Part shown: in pieces, positions 54,638-63,279 of the stretch
Layout: the number at the start of each line of letters is the position of its first letter
How positions within the stretch are numbered: the stretch's first letter is position 1
Origin: Halopseudomonas laoshanensis
Lineage (GTDB): Bacteria > Pseudomonadota > Gammaproteobacteria > Pseudomonadales > Pseudomonadaceae
Direction of reading: 5' to 3'
NCBI RefSeq assembly: GCF_008365385.1
Contig: NZ_QOVF01000003.1
Coordinates: 496,001 to 560,000, forward strand
Length of the DNA: 64,000 nucleotides
Notes under the pieces: model-generated
Seen by the model: only the letters and a program-made list of their open reading frames with translations
Databases searched by the model: none
What the model was told of the DNA's origin: nothing
Program-made: the position numbers and the translations under genes

Positions 54638-55918
54638 ATGAGCAAGACCAATGATTCCTTGATGCAGCGCCGGCATGCCGCGGTCGCCCGTGGCGTTAGC
54701 CAGATCCACCCGATATTCGTACAGCGCGCAGAGAACGCCACTGTGTGGGATGTCGAAGGTCGTCAGTATATTGATTTCGCTGGCGGCATCGCCGTACTTA
54801 ATACCGGCCACCGGCACCCCAAGGTGATGGAGGCGGTCAAACGGCAGATGGAGCAGTTCACCCACACCTGCTTTCAGGTGCTGGCTTACGAGCCCTACGT
54901 GGAGCTGTGTGAAAAGCTCAACACGCTGGTGCCCGGCGACTTTGCCAAGAAGACCCTGTTGGTCACCACCGGCTCCGAGGCGCTGGAAAACGCAGTGAAA
55001 ATAGCCCGTGCAGCGACCGGACGTGCGGGTGTGATTGCCTTCACTGGCGGCTATCACGGCCGCACGATGATGACGCTGTCAATGAACGGTAAAGTCTCGC
55101 CCTATTCAGCCGGTATGGGATTGATGCCAGGCGGTGTCTATCGGGCGCAGTTCCCCTGCCCGCTGCATGGCGTCAGCGACGATGACGCTATCGCCAGTAT
55201 CGAGCGTATTTTCAAGAACGATGCCGAACCGCGGGATATTGCGGCGATCGTCATTGAGCCGGTGCAGGGCGAGGGTGGTTTTTATGTCGCCAGCCCGGCG
55301 TTCATGAAGAAACTGCGTGAGCTCTGCGACCTGCACGGCATTGTGCTGGTGGCCGATGAAGTGCAGAGCGGCGCTGGGCGTACCGGGACTTTCTTTGCTA
55401 TGGAGCAGATGGGTGTTGCGCCAGATCTGACTACCTTTGCCAAATCAATTGCCGGCGGTTTCCCGGTCGCTGGTGTCTGCGGGCGTGCCGAGATGATGGA
55501 CGCCATCGCGCCCGGCGGGCTGGGCGGTACCTACGCGGGCAACCCGCTGGCCTGCGCCGCCGCGCTGGCGGTTATCGAAGTATTCGAAGAAGAGAATCTG
55601 CTGGCGCGCAGCAGCACCCTGGGCGAGATGATCATGGGCCGGCTGCGTGACATTGCAGCGCAGGACAAGCGCATTGGTGATGTGCGCGGACTGGGCGCAA
55701 TGGTTGCGTGCGAGCTGTTTACTTCCGAGTGCCGGCCGGATGCGGAGCTGGCGGCCAAGGTGGTTGCGCTGGCCCGTGATAAGGGTCTGGTTCTGTTGTC
55801 CTGCGGGCAGTACGGCAACGTGATCCGTATTCTGGTGCCGCTGACGGCCAGTGATATGGAAGTGCAGGCGGGGATGGATATCATCGCGGCTTGTTTTGCC
55901 GAACTGGCTGGCAGCTAA
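54638..55918 (+). CDS. gabT: 4-aminobutyrate aminotransferase
   Basis: 426 residues, class III aminotransferase. PLP lysine in TTFAKSIAGGFPV, Asp in LVADEVQSGAGRTG, phosphate-binding VTTGSEALENAVKIA and GYHGRTMMTLSMNGK. Start ATG at 54638 follows ATGGAGG. Converts 4-aminobutyrate and 2-oxoglutarate to succinate semialdehyde and glutamate, feeding GabD. It may also act on 5-aminovalerate as in pseudomonads. Confidence 0.95.
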   Translation: MSKTNDSLMQRRHAAVARGVSQIHPIFVQRAENATVWDVEGRQYIDFAGGIAVLNTGHRHPKVMEAVKRQMEQFTHTCFQVLAYEPYVELCEKLNTLVPGDFAKKTLLVTTGSEALENAVKIARAATGRAGVIAFTGGYHGRTMMTLSMNGKVSPYSAGMGLMPGGVYRAQFPCPLHGVSDDDAIASIERIFKNDAEPRDIAAIVIEPVQGEGGFYVASPAFMKKLRELCDLHGIVLVADEVQSGAGRTGTFFAMEQMGVAPDLTTFAKSIAGGFPVAGVCGRAEMMDAIAPGGLGGTYAGNPLACAAALAVIEVFEEENLLARSSTLGEMIMGRLRDIAAQDKRIGDVRGLGAMVACELFTSECRPDAELAAKVVALARDKGLVLLSCGQYGNVIRILVPLTASDMEVQAGMDIIAACFAELAGS

Positions 55919-55931
55919 GCAGGCAGCTACA

Positions 55932-55966
55932 AGCGGTAAGCAGAGAGTTTTCTGCTGCTTGCCGCT
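55932..55966. terminator. Bidirectional hairpin between gabT and the PLD gene
   Basis: AGCGGTAAGCAG / CTGCTTGCCGCT, twelve pairs including one G-U, with an 11-base T-rich loop, between two convergent genes. Confidence 0.6.
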
Positions 55967-55984
55967 CGCCAGGGTTGCTGTCAC

Positions 55985-57463
55985 CTAGAAGGTAGAGATT
56001 CCAGAAAATTCCATAAACCGATAAAGCCCGTAACGCCAGCGGGAGTGGTCGGCAAAATCCGCGTAAGGCAGGCTGTGCTGCTCGCCATTCGGGTTGTTCC
56101 AGCTGCGTTCGAATTGCTCTCGTGCCGCTTGCATGACCGGTTGCTGCGCGGGTGCCAGCAGCCTCACGCTGGTTTCCAGATTCAGGTCGTCCAGGTTGCG
56201 CCGGGTGAAATTGGCAGAGCCGGTGATCAGCTCGCTGCGACCGTCGGCGTGATCCAGACGCAGCCATTTGCGGTGGCACTGTTCGCCCTGCGTCGCGCAC
56301 CAGCGCACTTCGATTCCCGCTTCGTGCAGATCCCAGGCAACCTGCCGGTTAGGCACCCCATTCTTCTCCCGGCCGAAGGCGTCGCGATTGGCGTCCATTA
56401 ACACGCGCAACTGCACCCCCCGCTGCTGCGCGCGTATCAGCGCCTCGATCAGCGGCCGATGGGAAAAATAGAACACCTCCAGATCCAGCTTGTCGCCTGA
56501 TTGAGCGCTGTCGACCATCCGCAGCAGGGCATCGCGAATGGCGGCTTCGGTCAGCACCTGCAGTTGCGTATCTGTTGTAGCTGCAGACGCTGGTGCGACC
56601 GGCCAGTCGGAGGTATCTATTTCCGAGGAAAATCGCAGAACGGCTATTTCACTCGCCAACAGGTCGAGCGCGGCGGCGCCACTGAAACGCAGGGCGTTGT
56701 TGCTATGGCGGCTGCTGGCGTCATGTGGATTGCCCGAGGTAACCAGCCCGGTCCAGTTGTCGCCTTCATCAACGACCAGGGTCTTGCGGTGGTTGGCGCG
56801 GAAATTGATTAGATGCAGGTAGCTGCGCAGCGTGACTTTTCCTTCGCCTACGGGGTTGGGAAGCCATCCACCTTCAGTGCTGTTACCCAGGTAGCTGCAA
56901 CACAGAGTCCAAATGCCGGTCCACGTCGGGTTGGAAGCGGGTAGCTGGCTGAGGTCGGTCATCACCACGCTGACGCCGGCCGCTTGCAGCTGCTCCAGAT
57001 GGCCGTTGCGGATGCCGCCGTACAGGGTATTGAACGGGTCGGTAATCAACACAACCGGCATTTGCGGATATTGTTCTCGGGCCTGGACCAAGGCGGCGGT
57101 AAGTTCTGCCGAGAGAGGGCGGTAACTGTCTTTGCCGGCAAAATCGTTGAATAGAAACATATCGACCAGCACCAGCTTCCGGGCCTGGGCGATCAGGCGC
57201 AGCACTTCGTCGAAAACCTGTTGTTCACTGACACGCTCACCGCTGCTGGTGACGTAAGTCTGATCGATCAGCAGCTCGGCCTGTTGCAGGTCGCGCGGTG
57301 GTGAGGCGATTGACAGGCCCTCGGGTAGCGGCCTGAATGCCTGACAGCCGCTGGTCATCAGCCAGGCTGAAAGCAACAGCAAGGTGATCCAGCGCAGTGG
57401 ATGCAAGAGTGGGCGAGAGCTGGCGGTATTGGGGGCTGAAGACGAAGAAAAAGACATGCACAT
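55985..57463 (-). CDS. Phospholipase-D-like lipoprotein
   Basis: 492 residues. The hydrophobic start (LLLLSAWLMTSGC) gives a probable lipoprotein signal with Cys40. Two HKD motifs are intact: NHRKTLVVD and CHRKWLRLD, each H-x-K-x4-D, with GSANFTRRN after the second. Cardiolipin synthase and other PLD enzymes share this two-motif layout, but the lipoprotein signal points to a periplasmic or outer-membrane phosphodiesterase. The start may be the ATG at 57463 or 57457. A hairpin separates it from the DUF805 gene. Confidence 0.82.
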   Translation of the reverse strand: MCMSFSSSSAPNTASSRPLLHPLRWITLLLLSAWLMTSGCQAFRPLPEGLSIASPPRDLQQAELLIDQTYVTSSGERVSEQQVFDEVLRLIAQARKLVLVDMFLFNDFAGKDSYRPLSAELTAALVQAREQYPQMPVVLITDPFNTLYGGIRNGHLEQLQAAGVSVVMTDLSQLPASNPTWTGIWTLCCSYLGNSTEGGWLPNPVGEGKVTLRSYLHLINFRANHRKTLVVDEGDNWTGLVTSGNPHDASSRHSNNALRFSGAAALDLLASEIAVLRFSSEIDTSDWPVAPASAATTDTQLQVLTEAAIRDALLRMVDSAQSGDKLDLEVFYFSHRPLIEALIRAQQRGVQLRVLMDANRDAFGREKNGVPNRQVAWDLHEAGIEVRWCATQGEQCHRKWLRLDHADGRSELITGSANFTRRNLDDLNLETSVRLLAPAQQPVMQAAREQFERSWNNPNGEQHSLPYADFADHSRWRYGLYRFMEFSGISTF

Positions 57464-57479
57464 TACTCAGAAGGAAGAA

Positions 57480-57506
57480 CGAGTAGCTAGTCAGACTGGC
57501 TACTCG
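57480..57506 (-). terminator. Hairpin between the DUF805 and PLD genes
   Basis: CGAGTAGC / GCTACTCG outer stem and AGTC-A-GACT inner stem, followed on the minus strand by GTTCTTCCTT. Probable terminator of the DUF805 gene. Confidence 0.6.
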
Positions 57507-57528
57507 AAAGCATACTACTCAGGCAGAG

Positions 57529-57912
57529 TCAGACGGGTACTTGGCCGTCCATGCCTTTCGGGTCGGGACCGTATTTGTTGCTGCCGGGTGTACTGTCCAG
57601 CACGGTAAATATCAACAGCACCACAGCCCCTATTAACGGAATGAAGGCCAGGAGTATCCACCATCCTGTGCGGCTGGTGTCGTGAAGCCTGCGCACGGTC
57701 ACGGCCAGACTGGGAATCAGAATGCCCAGTGCGTAAATGCCGCTCAGCACGCCAACGCCAGCTTCGATGCTGTACATGCCGATCATGCCGTCGATAAAGG
57801 ACAACACCAGCATGGCGAGCAAGTTGAACAAGGTAAAAAACCAGTATTCCTTGCGCCGCGCCCGACCGCTGAACACCGCGTATTTTCTAAGTACTTCGAG
57901 ATACCAATCCAT
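57529..57912 (-). CDS. DUF805 membrane protein
   Basis: 127 residues. MDWYLEVLRKYAVFSGRARRKEYWFF is the standard DUF805 opening (a 26-residue region with the conserved GRARRKEYW core), with about four membrane spans and the VRRLHDTSRTGWW loop motif. Inner-membrane protein of unknown function. Preceded by GGGAGAAGG; monocistronic. Confidence 0.9.
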   Translation of the reverse strand: MDWYLEVLRKYAVFSGRARRKEYWFFTLFNLLAMLVLSFIDGMIGMYSIEAGVGVLSGIYALGILIPSLAVTVRRLHDTSRTGWWILLAFIPLIGAVVLLIFTVLDSTPGSNKYGPDPKGMDGQVPV

Positions 57913-58073
57913 GACCTTCTCCCTGGTTGAGCCGGCTCCCAGGCAACGCCTTTTGGCGCGACAGCCGGTCGCCCGATTATAGAGAGCGGGTCTGGGCTCG
58001 GCTACAGGAGTAGTTCAACAATGTGCGCTGTCTTACATGCTAATCTGGCGAAAACCCCGACACGAGGCAGTGC

Positions 58074-60638
58074 ATGCGCAAGGCGTTAAGCATAGTAGTA
58101 GCGTTGATCGGCCTTATCCTGGTGCTGGCGCTGACGGGTGTATTTCTGGCGCAGCGCGCGCTGACAGCCGCTGGAATCGGTCAGCTCGAATGGCAAGGTC
58201 TGCGCCTAGGCTGGAGTGGCGTACAGGTAGAGCAGATTACCGGTAACTATCATGCTCAGCAGGGCACGCTCGCCTTCCAGATCTCCGCACTGCAATTACA
58301 GCTGGGCGGTGATTCCCGGTTCCGCCTGGCCGCGATCAATCTGCAGACTCTGCAGCTGGATTGGCGACCGCAGCAGGCCTCTGCCGACGACACCACGGAT
58401 GGGCTGCCGGATCCGTTAGCTTGGCAAGACCAATTGGCGTTGTTGCCTGACCAGTTACAGGTGGAAAGCCTGGAGTTGCGCGTGCCTTGCCCAACGGGGA
58501 GTTGTACTGCACAGGGCGAATTTCGGCTCAACCGGCTGGGCGAAGAGCGGTTCGCCGCGCAATTGGTGTTGAACGCGCCCGAGGGCAGGCTGAAATTCGA
58601 TGCGCAACTGCACTCAGACGTTGAGGCGTTGGACCTGCAAGCCCAGTTACAGCTTTCCGGTCAGCCCGCTGCGACGCTGGAAGGACGCTGGTCGCAGCGG
58701 GATCAACTACCTGTTTGGGCCGGCAGCGTGCAGGTAACACAGTGGCCGCAAGCGGATTGGTTGTTGGCCTATGCCGCACCCTGGCTGGGCCGTCAGGCTT
58801 ATCCGTTCGAGCAGTTACCCACTGGCATGCGCGCCAGCGTGGACTGGAACCTGGCACCCGTGACCCGACCGGCGGAATGGGTTGATCTGCTGGATGGGCA
58901 GGTGCAGCTGAATGCCGATATAGCCCTGCCACAATCCTGGTATTGGCCGGAGGTCGGAGAGCTGCAAGGCCAAATGCTGTTGGATGTAGTGGGTGATAAC
59001 GGCGACTGGGGCCTGCAACAAGGCTCCGCCCGGCTGGTGATAGACCAGCCGGCGGTGGCGGCGCTGCAGCGTCTGCCCGAAGATCTGCGGCCCAACCAAC
59101 TGATTCTGCGGATCGACCCGGAAGATAACAGTGCGCTCGGCCGAGCCACGCCGTTGTCACTGGGGATTGAGCTTGAGGCAACTGGCCGGGTAGAACTGGG
59201 GTTGGCTGGCCAGCTCACGCTGACCTCGCGTCCGCACTGGCAGGCGGAATGGCAGCTGCTGACGCTCAAGGGCGCTGCCGCCGAGTTGGATCTGGACGAG
59301 TTGCAGCTGCGCGGCCTTAAGCTGGACTGGCCTTTTGAGGGCCGTCTGGACGCGCAGCAATTGACCGCGCAGTTCGGCGAGGGGGCCCGCCTGCAGGCCA
59401 GCAGCATCGTCGATGCCTCGACCGGAATGGCGTTGCAAAACGTGTCGCTGGACCTGTCCGGGCTTCAGCTGCAATCACCGCTGGACGAGGCGCTGCAGAT
59501 CAGCCTGAAAGGTCCGTTGAACATGACCGCGGCCAGCGTTAACCACGATGTACTTGAACCCCAGGGTTGGGCGCTTGACGGTGAGCTGGACTATTCGGCG
59601 CAGCAGATTGGCTGGAAGGGGGTCGGGAAAACCACCACTGGTTTGGGGCTGGATGTGGAGTTTGATTGGCCAGAGCAGCAACCATGGCGCGCCAATGTAA
59701 GCCTGCAGGAGGTGTTTCTGCGCGCAGCCAATCCTCTGGCGGATACATTCTCTGGCTGGCCGTCGCTGCTGAGCTTCGCCAGCGGCCGTCTGACCGGGCA
59801 GCTGGAGGCCGTCGGATCAGCGGGGCTCGACAGCGTGCAAGGCCAGTTCACGCTGAGCGGCGGCAAGGGCATTTTCGACCGATCAACGTTCGAAGGGCTG
59901 ACGGCGAACATTAACCTGGCGCTCGCCGCAGATGATCTGCAATTGGTGTTCCCGGACCTGCGCCTGGAGGCATTGGACCCAGGCATGCCATTGGGACCGG
60001 TCAGCTTCAGCGGCGAATACCGCGCGGAGCTGGCAAATCTCACCGGCGGAGTGCTGAATGTCGATGCTGCGCGCATGGGCATGCTCGGCGGTCAGGTGCG
60101 GGTGAATGCGGCCAGGCTTGATCTGTCCCGTCCCCGGCAGAGCGTGCTCGTAGAGCTGGAGGGTGTTGAACTGGGCAGGTTGTTCGAGGTCTATCCAGCG
60201 GAAGGATTGAGCGGCCGAGGCACGCTCGACGGCCGCTTGCCGGTAAGCCTCGAGGGCGGGAAACTGGTGGTTGACGACGGCCAGCTCCAGGCTCGCGAGC
60301 CGGGTGGTTTTCTGCGCTACCGCTCGGAGAAGCTTGATGACCTGGCACGCAGCAATGCAGGTATGCGCCAGGTGGCGGCTGCGCTGGATGATTTTCAGTA
60401 CAGTGTATTAGCCTCGGATGTAGCTTATGATCAGGACGGCTTGTTGGTATTGGGATTGCAATTGCAGGGGCACAATCCCTCGTTACAGGACGGCAGGCCG
60501 ATTCATCTGAATATCCGTCTGGAAGAAAATGTGCCTGCGCTGCTGGCCAGTTTGCAGCTCAGCGGGCAAGTCAGCGACATAATTCAGAAGCGGGTGCAGG
60601 AGCGCTTGTTGCAACGGCGCCTGGCCCCCGACCCATGA
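58074..60638 (+). CDS. ydbH: YdbH-type AsmA-like lipid-bridge protein
   Basis: 854 residues. N-terminal membrane anchor (about 5-27), then a very long beta-rich repetitive periplasmic region of the AsmA-like/YdbH family with a conserved C-terminal segment (GGFLRYRSEKLDDLA, DGRPIHLNIRLEENVP). YdbH together with YnbE forms a bridge that carries phospholipids to the outer membrane, partly redundant with TamB and YhdP. The next two genes are ynbE and ydbL, the conserved partner set. Start ATG at 58074; length like the E. coli protein. Confidence 0.9.
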   Translation: MRKALSIVVALIGLILVLALTGVFLAQRALTAAGIGQLEWQGLRLGWSGVQVEQITGNYHAQQGTLAFQISALQLQLGGDSRFRLAAINLQTLQLDWRPQQASADDTTDGLPDPLAWQDQLALLPDQLQVESLELRVPCPTGSCTAQGEFRLNRLGEERFAAQLVLNAPEGRLKFDAQLHSDVEALDLQAQLQLSGQPAATLEGRWSQRDQLPVWAGSVQVTQWPQADWLLAYAAPWLGRQAYPFEQLPTGMRASVDWNLAPVTRPAEWVDLLDGQVQLNADIALPQSWYWPEVGELQGQMLLDVVGDNGDWGLQQGSARLVIDQPAVAALQRLPEDLRPNQLILRIDPEDNSALGRATPLSLGIELEATGRVELGLAGQLTLTSRPHWQAEWQLLTLKGAAAELDLDELQLRGLKLDWPFEGRLDAQQLTAQFGEGARLQASSIVDASTGMALQNVSLDLSGLQLQSPLDEALQISLKGPLNMTAASVNHDVLEPQGWALDGELDYSAQQIGWKGVGKTTTGLGLDVEFDWPEQQPWRANVSLQEVFLRAANPLADTFSGWPSLLSFASGRLTGQLEAVGSAGLDSVQGQFTLSGGKGIFDRSTFEGLTANINLALAADDLQLVFPDLRLEALDPGMPLGPVSFSGEYRAELANLTGGVLNVDAARMGMLGGQVRVNAARLDLSRPRQSVLVELEGVELGRLFEVYPAEGLSGRGTLDGRLPVSLEGGKLVVDDGQLQAREPGGFLRYRSEKLDDLARSNAGMRQVAAALDDFQYSVLASDVAYDQDGLLVLGLQLQGHNPSLQDGRPIHLNIRLEENVPALLASLQLSGQVSDIIQKRVQERLLQRRLAPDP

Positions 60639-60654
60639 CCAAGGAGTAGCAAGC

Positions 60655-60846
60655 ATGCGATGGCGTCTGATCCCGGTTACCGCGGTGGCGTTCTGGTTGC
60701 TGGCGGGTTGCACGCCCACCGTGCAACTGGCGGCCCCGAATGAACCTATCAATATCAATCTGAATGTGAAGATCCAGCACGAGATCTATATCAAGGTCGA
60801 CAAGCAGTTGGATGAACTCTTCAGCGAATCCAGTGGCCTGTTCTAG
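60655..60846 (+). CDS. ynbE: YnbE, small outer-membrane lipoprotein
   Basis: 63 residues. Lipoprotein signal ending WLLAGC (Cys19), then a conserved short body with INLNVKIQHEIYIKVDKQLDEL. YnbE stacks on YdbH by beta-strand extension and links the bridge to the outer membrane. The Shine-Dalgarno AAGGAG precedes the ATG; 16 bases after ydbH. Confidence 0.9.
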   Translation: MRWRLIPVTAVAFWLLAGCTPTVQLAAPNEPININLNVKIQHEIYIKVDKQLDELFSESSGLF

Positions 60847-60857
60847 AGGGAAATGAC

Positions 60858-61202
60858 ATGCGCATGAATAGTCGATTTTTTGCAGTAGTACTGGCGCTGC
60901 TGGTCAGCGCGCCGGTGTGGGCCTTGAGCCTGAATGAAGCCATGAGCGCGCTGCCGGCGGCCAAGTCCGCGGGCCAACTGGGCGAGCAGCCTAACGGTTA
61001 CCTCGGTGTGGTCAGCGCCTCGGGCAGTGCGGCCGAGATCGCCAAGCAGATCAACCAGGCCCGTCGTGAGGAATATCAGCGTCTGGCCGAGGAAAACGGC
61101 ATCCAGCTTAGGGATGTGGAGTCGATCGCCGGCAAGAAGGCGCTGGATCGCACGCCCGCTGGGCAATATATCCTGCTTAATGATGTGTGGATGAAGAAAT
61201 AG
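60858..61202 (+). CDS. ydbL: YdbL (DUF1318), periplasmic modulator of YdbH-YnbE
   Basis: 114 residues with a Sec signal peptide (about 6-23, ending SAPVWA) and the DUF1318 body: GYLGVVSASGSAAEIAKQIN, RREEYQRLAEENG and AGKKALDRTPAGQYI. YdbL is reported to keep YnbE from multimerising wrongly. Eleven bases after ynbE. Convergent with the DUF3047 gene 22 bases downstream. Confidence 0.9.
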   Translation: MRMNSRFFAVVLALLVSAPVWALSLNEAMSALPAAKSAGQLGEQPNGYLGVVSASGSAAEIAKQINQARREEYQRLAEENGIQLRDVESIAGKKALDRTPAGQYILLNDVWMKK

Positions 61203-61224
61203 CGCCAGCCTGGCATCGGTTGGT

Positions 61225-61875
61225 CTAGTCGTCCTCGGCGTGCCAACTGATGCTGCCATACCAGCCCGTCACCGGCTGTTGACTGTTGTCGCAGTCGGTC
61301 ATGATGGCGATGCCATCAATGCTGCCCGGATCCATGCCGTGGTAGGTCTTGAAATCTTCCCGCACGTTGCGCTGTTCCTCGACCAGCTTTCCCGGCGTGG
61401 GCGGCGGGCCGCTGCGCAAGGCCAGCATGTGCGCGTTGGCGGTGTAGGCATTCGGCCAGTCAGCCCCGACAGGTTGCGCGCTTGACCATACATAGTTCAG
61501 CGCCTTGGTACGCCAGGGCAGTAGCCCGCCGTCCTTCACTACATATAGCCTGACCGGGTAATCATCACCGTCCTTGCTGGTCTCATCGATACCCTCAAAG
61601 ATGTTCTCTACCGCCCAGGACCATTTCAGGATCGGCGTCTGCTGAAGATTGATTACCTGTTCCAGATACAGCGCAGAAGCGCCGTTAATGCACTGCGCGC
61701 GCAGCAACGTCTGGTTGCCACTTTGATCCAGGCGGTATTGGCTGGGGCCGGCGAAGTCGCGGCTATCCCATGCCAGTATGTCGGCCGGGTTGATGCTTGC
61801 GGTGTCAGCCAAGGCCGCAGTTGAGCTGGCCAGTATCGTCATGGCGATTACACCAGGAGCAGTTCTACTCATCAT
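61225..61875 (-). CDS. DUF3047 family secreted protein
   Basis: 216 residues from ATG at 61875 (or 215 from 61872). Sec signal (GVIAMTILASSTAALA), then a beta-rich domain with LKWSWAVENIFEG, DYPVRLYVVKDG and LNYVWSSAQPVG characteristic of DUF3047. Function unknown. A longer frame to 62043 exists but overlaps the 71-residue gene and lacks a signal peptide. The start lies inside that upstream gene, which suggests translational coupling. Downstream of the lipase foldase gene on the same strand. Confidence 0.82.
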   Translation of the reverse strand: MMSRTAPGVIAMTILASSTAALADTASINPADILAWDSRDFAGPSQYRLDQSGNQTLLRAQCINGASALYLEQVINLQQTPILKWSWAVENIFEGIDETSKDGDDYPVRLYVVKDGGLLPWRTKALNYVWSSAQPVGADWPNAYTANAHMLALRSGPPPTPGKLVEEQRNVREDFKTYHGMDPGSIDGIAIMTDCDNSQQPVTGWYGSISWHAEDD

Positions 61876-62080
61876 GCGGCTTTTGGTCCGGCAGTGTCGT
61901 TGCGGTTTTTTCTGCCTCGCTGGCCTGGAATTTTTCCCAATCTTCCCAGTCGTGCGGGGTGCCACTGCGTGGTTGGCCTGGATGCAGCGCACGCTCCAGG
62001 GATTTGCCCCGCAGGCTGTGATCGGCTTTTTGGTGATCGCCATCCAGGCCGTATTTTTTCAGAAATTCGTCAGCTCGCAT
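61865..62080 (-). CDS. Small acidic/basic hydrophilic protein overlapping DUF3047 gene
   Basis: 71 residues, highly charged (KK, DWEDWEKFQ, EAEK, PDQKPHDE) and soluble. Starts MRADEFLKKYGLD. An AGGAGAGA site precedes the ATG with good spacing, and the stop overlaps the next start by about ten bases. This layout supports a real gene over chance; the frame opposite is noise. Family not recognised. Confidence 0.6.
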   Translation of the reverse strand: MRADEFLKKYGLDGDHQKADHSLRGKSLERALHPGQPRSGTPHDWEDWEKFQASEAEKTATTLPDQKPHDE

Positions 62081-62199
62081 GTCTCTCTCCTGGGACTACC
62101 CTGGCAGGCCAGCGGGGGAAGGATCTTGAGCGAGTATGCGCCTGAGCTGTCGGCGTAACCAGCAACTCAGGGCGGCAAGCTGTTACGGTTTCTGTCTGA

Positions 62200-63201
62200 C
62201 TATTCAGCGGTCATATCAAGCAGGCTGCTAACCCGCAGCCGTTCGTTGGCATTGAAGCGGTTCTCGAGCAGTTCCTCAATCGCAGCCTGCTTGTCGTCTT
62301 CGGCCAGGCCTTGATAGCTCAGAATTTCCTCCCGCTCCGCGCTGAAATCATCCATGCGCTGCTGCCATTGTTGACGCTCCTGATCCAGATCCTCCAGCCG
62401 GCCGGTCGCTTCAGGGCCCACCAGTGACAGGCGTAGCTCGCGGACTTCGCTGGGGTCGGCGCCCTGTTCAAGCAACTGCTCGGTTTGCACCGTCAGCTCT
62501 TGATGGATCTGCGGTATCAGCACGTCCTGTACAGCGTCAGGCAGGCTCTGGCGCAGGTTCTCGATCATAGCCGCCTTGTCATCGTCGGTCAGGTTGGGAT
62601 CCTGCAGAATCGCCAGTCGCTCCAGGGTGAAATGGTTGTAGATCTCTTCTGCGGCAAAAAACGCCGCATGCGCTTCCGGGCTGAACAGGCGCGCACGTAG
62701 GCGCTGGACTTCGTCCTGGCGGGCACGTAGGCCGGCAATGTCAGCGACTACCGGAAACCCTTGCTCCAGCTCCACCAGCGCGGTTTTGTAATCGATATAG
62801 TTCTGCAGTAAAGCCAGCGACTGGCCCAGAGCCGGGTCCTGCAATTGGCTAGCGAGATAAATGCGAATGCGCTCGGCGGCTTCTTCAAAGCTGATTTCGC
62901 CAACGGCGGTGAAGAAATAGTCAAACAGGTGGCGCAGCTGCTCGCTGATCACCAGGTTGCCCTGCGCGTCGACTTCCAGCGTGCCGTCCACCTCCGTTTC
63001 ACGTAGCGACTCAATGCCGTCGGTCGGCGCGGCCAAACCCAAACGGTTCGGAATGTGTTGCATGGATTCATAGGTAGGCGCGGGGGCGGCTGCCGGGGGG
63101 GCTTTCGCACGCTCGGTCACGACGGCATCTTCCGGCGCCAGCAGTTGCCAGCCGACGAGTAATGCTGCGGCGGCGAAGGGCAGGTATATCAAGACTTTCA
63201 T
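62200..63201 (-). CDS. lifO: Lipase-specific foldase / lipase chaperone
   Basis: 333 residues. N-terminal membrane anchor (IYLPFAAAALLVGWQLL), Pro/Ala-rich linker, then the foldase helices with the signature RHLFDYFFTAVGE (RxxFDY motif) about residue 88-100. Anchored in the inner membrane facing the periplasm; folds the lipase before type II secretion. Lies 78 bases after the lipase gene, the usual lipA-lifO arrangement. Confidence 0.92.
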   Translation of the reverse strand: MKVLIYLPFAAAALLVGWQLLAPEDAVVTERAKAPPAAAPAPTYESMQHIPNRLGLAAPTDGIESLRETEVDGTLEVDAQGNLVISEQLRHLFDYFFTAVGEISFEEAAERIRIYLASQLQDPALGQSLALLQNYIDYKTALVELEQGFPVVADIAGLRARQDEVQRLRARLFSPEAHAAFFAAEEIYNHFTLERLAILQDPNLTDDDKAAMIENLRQSLPDAVQDVLIPQIHQELTVQTEQLLEQGADPSEVRELRLSLVGPEATGRLEDLDQERQQWQQRMDDFSAEREEILSYQGLAEDDKQAAIEELLENRFNANERLRVSSLLDMTAE

Positions 63202-63238
63202 TCAGGCTCCAGTGAGCAAAAATGGCTTCAAATCAGGA

Positions 63239-63260
63239 GGCCGGCCCCTGAGGACCGGCC
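63239..63260 (-). promoter_or_regulatory. Hairpin between lipase and foldase genes
   Basis: GGCCGG / CCGGCC stem with a ten-base loop (22 bases in total). It lies 20 bases past the lipase stop, with no T run. It may trim read-through so that more lipase than foldase is made. Confidence 0.45.
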
Positions 63261-63279
63261 CTATGGCTATACCCGCCTG

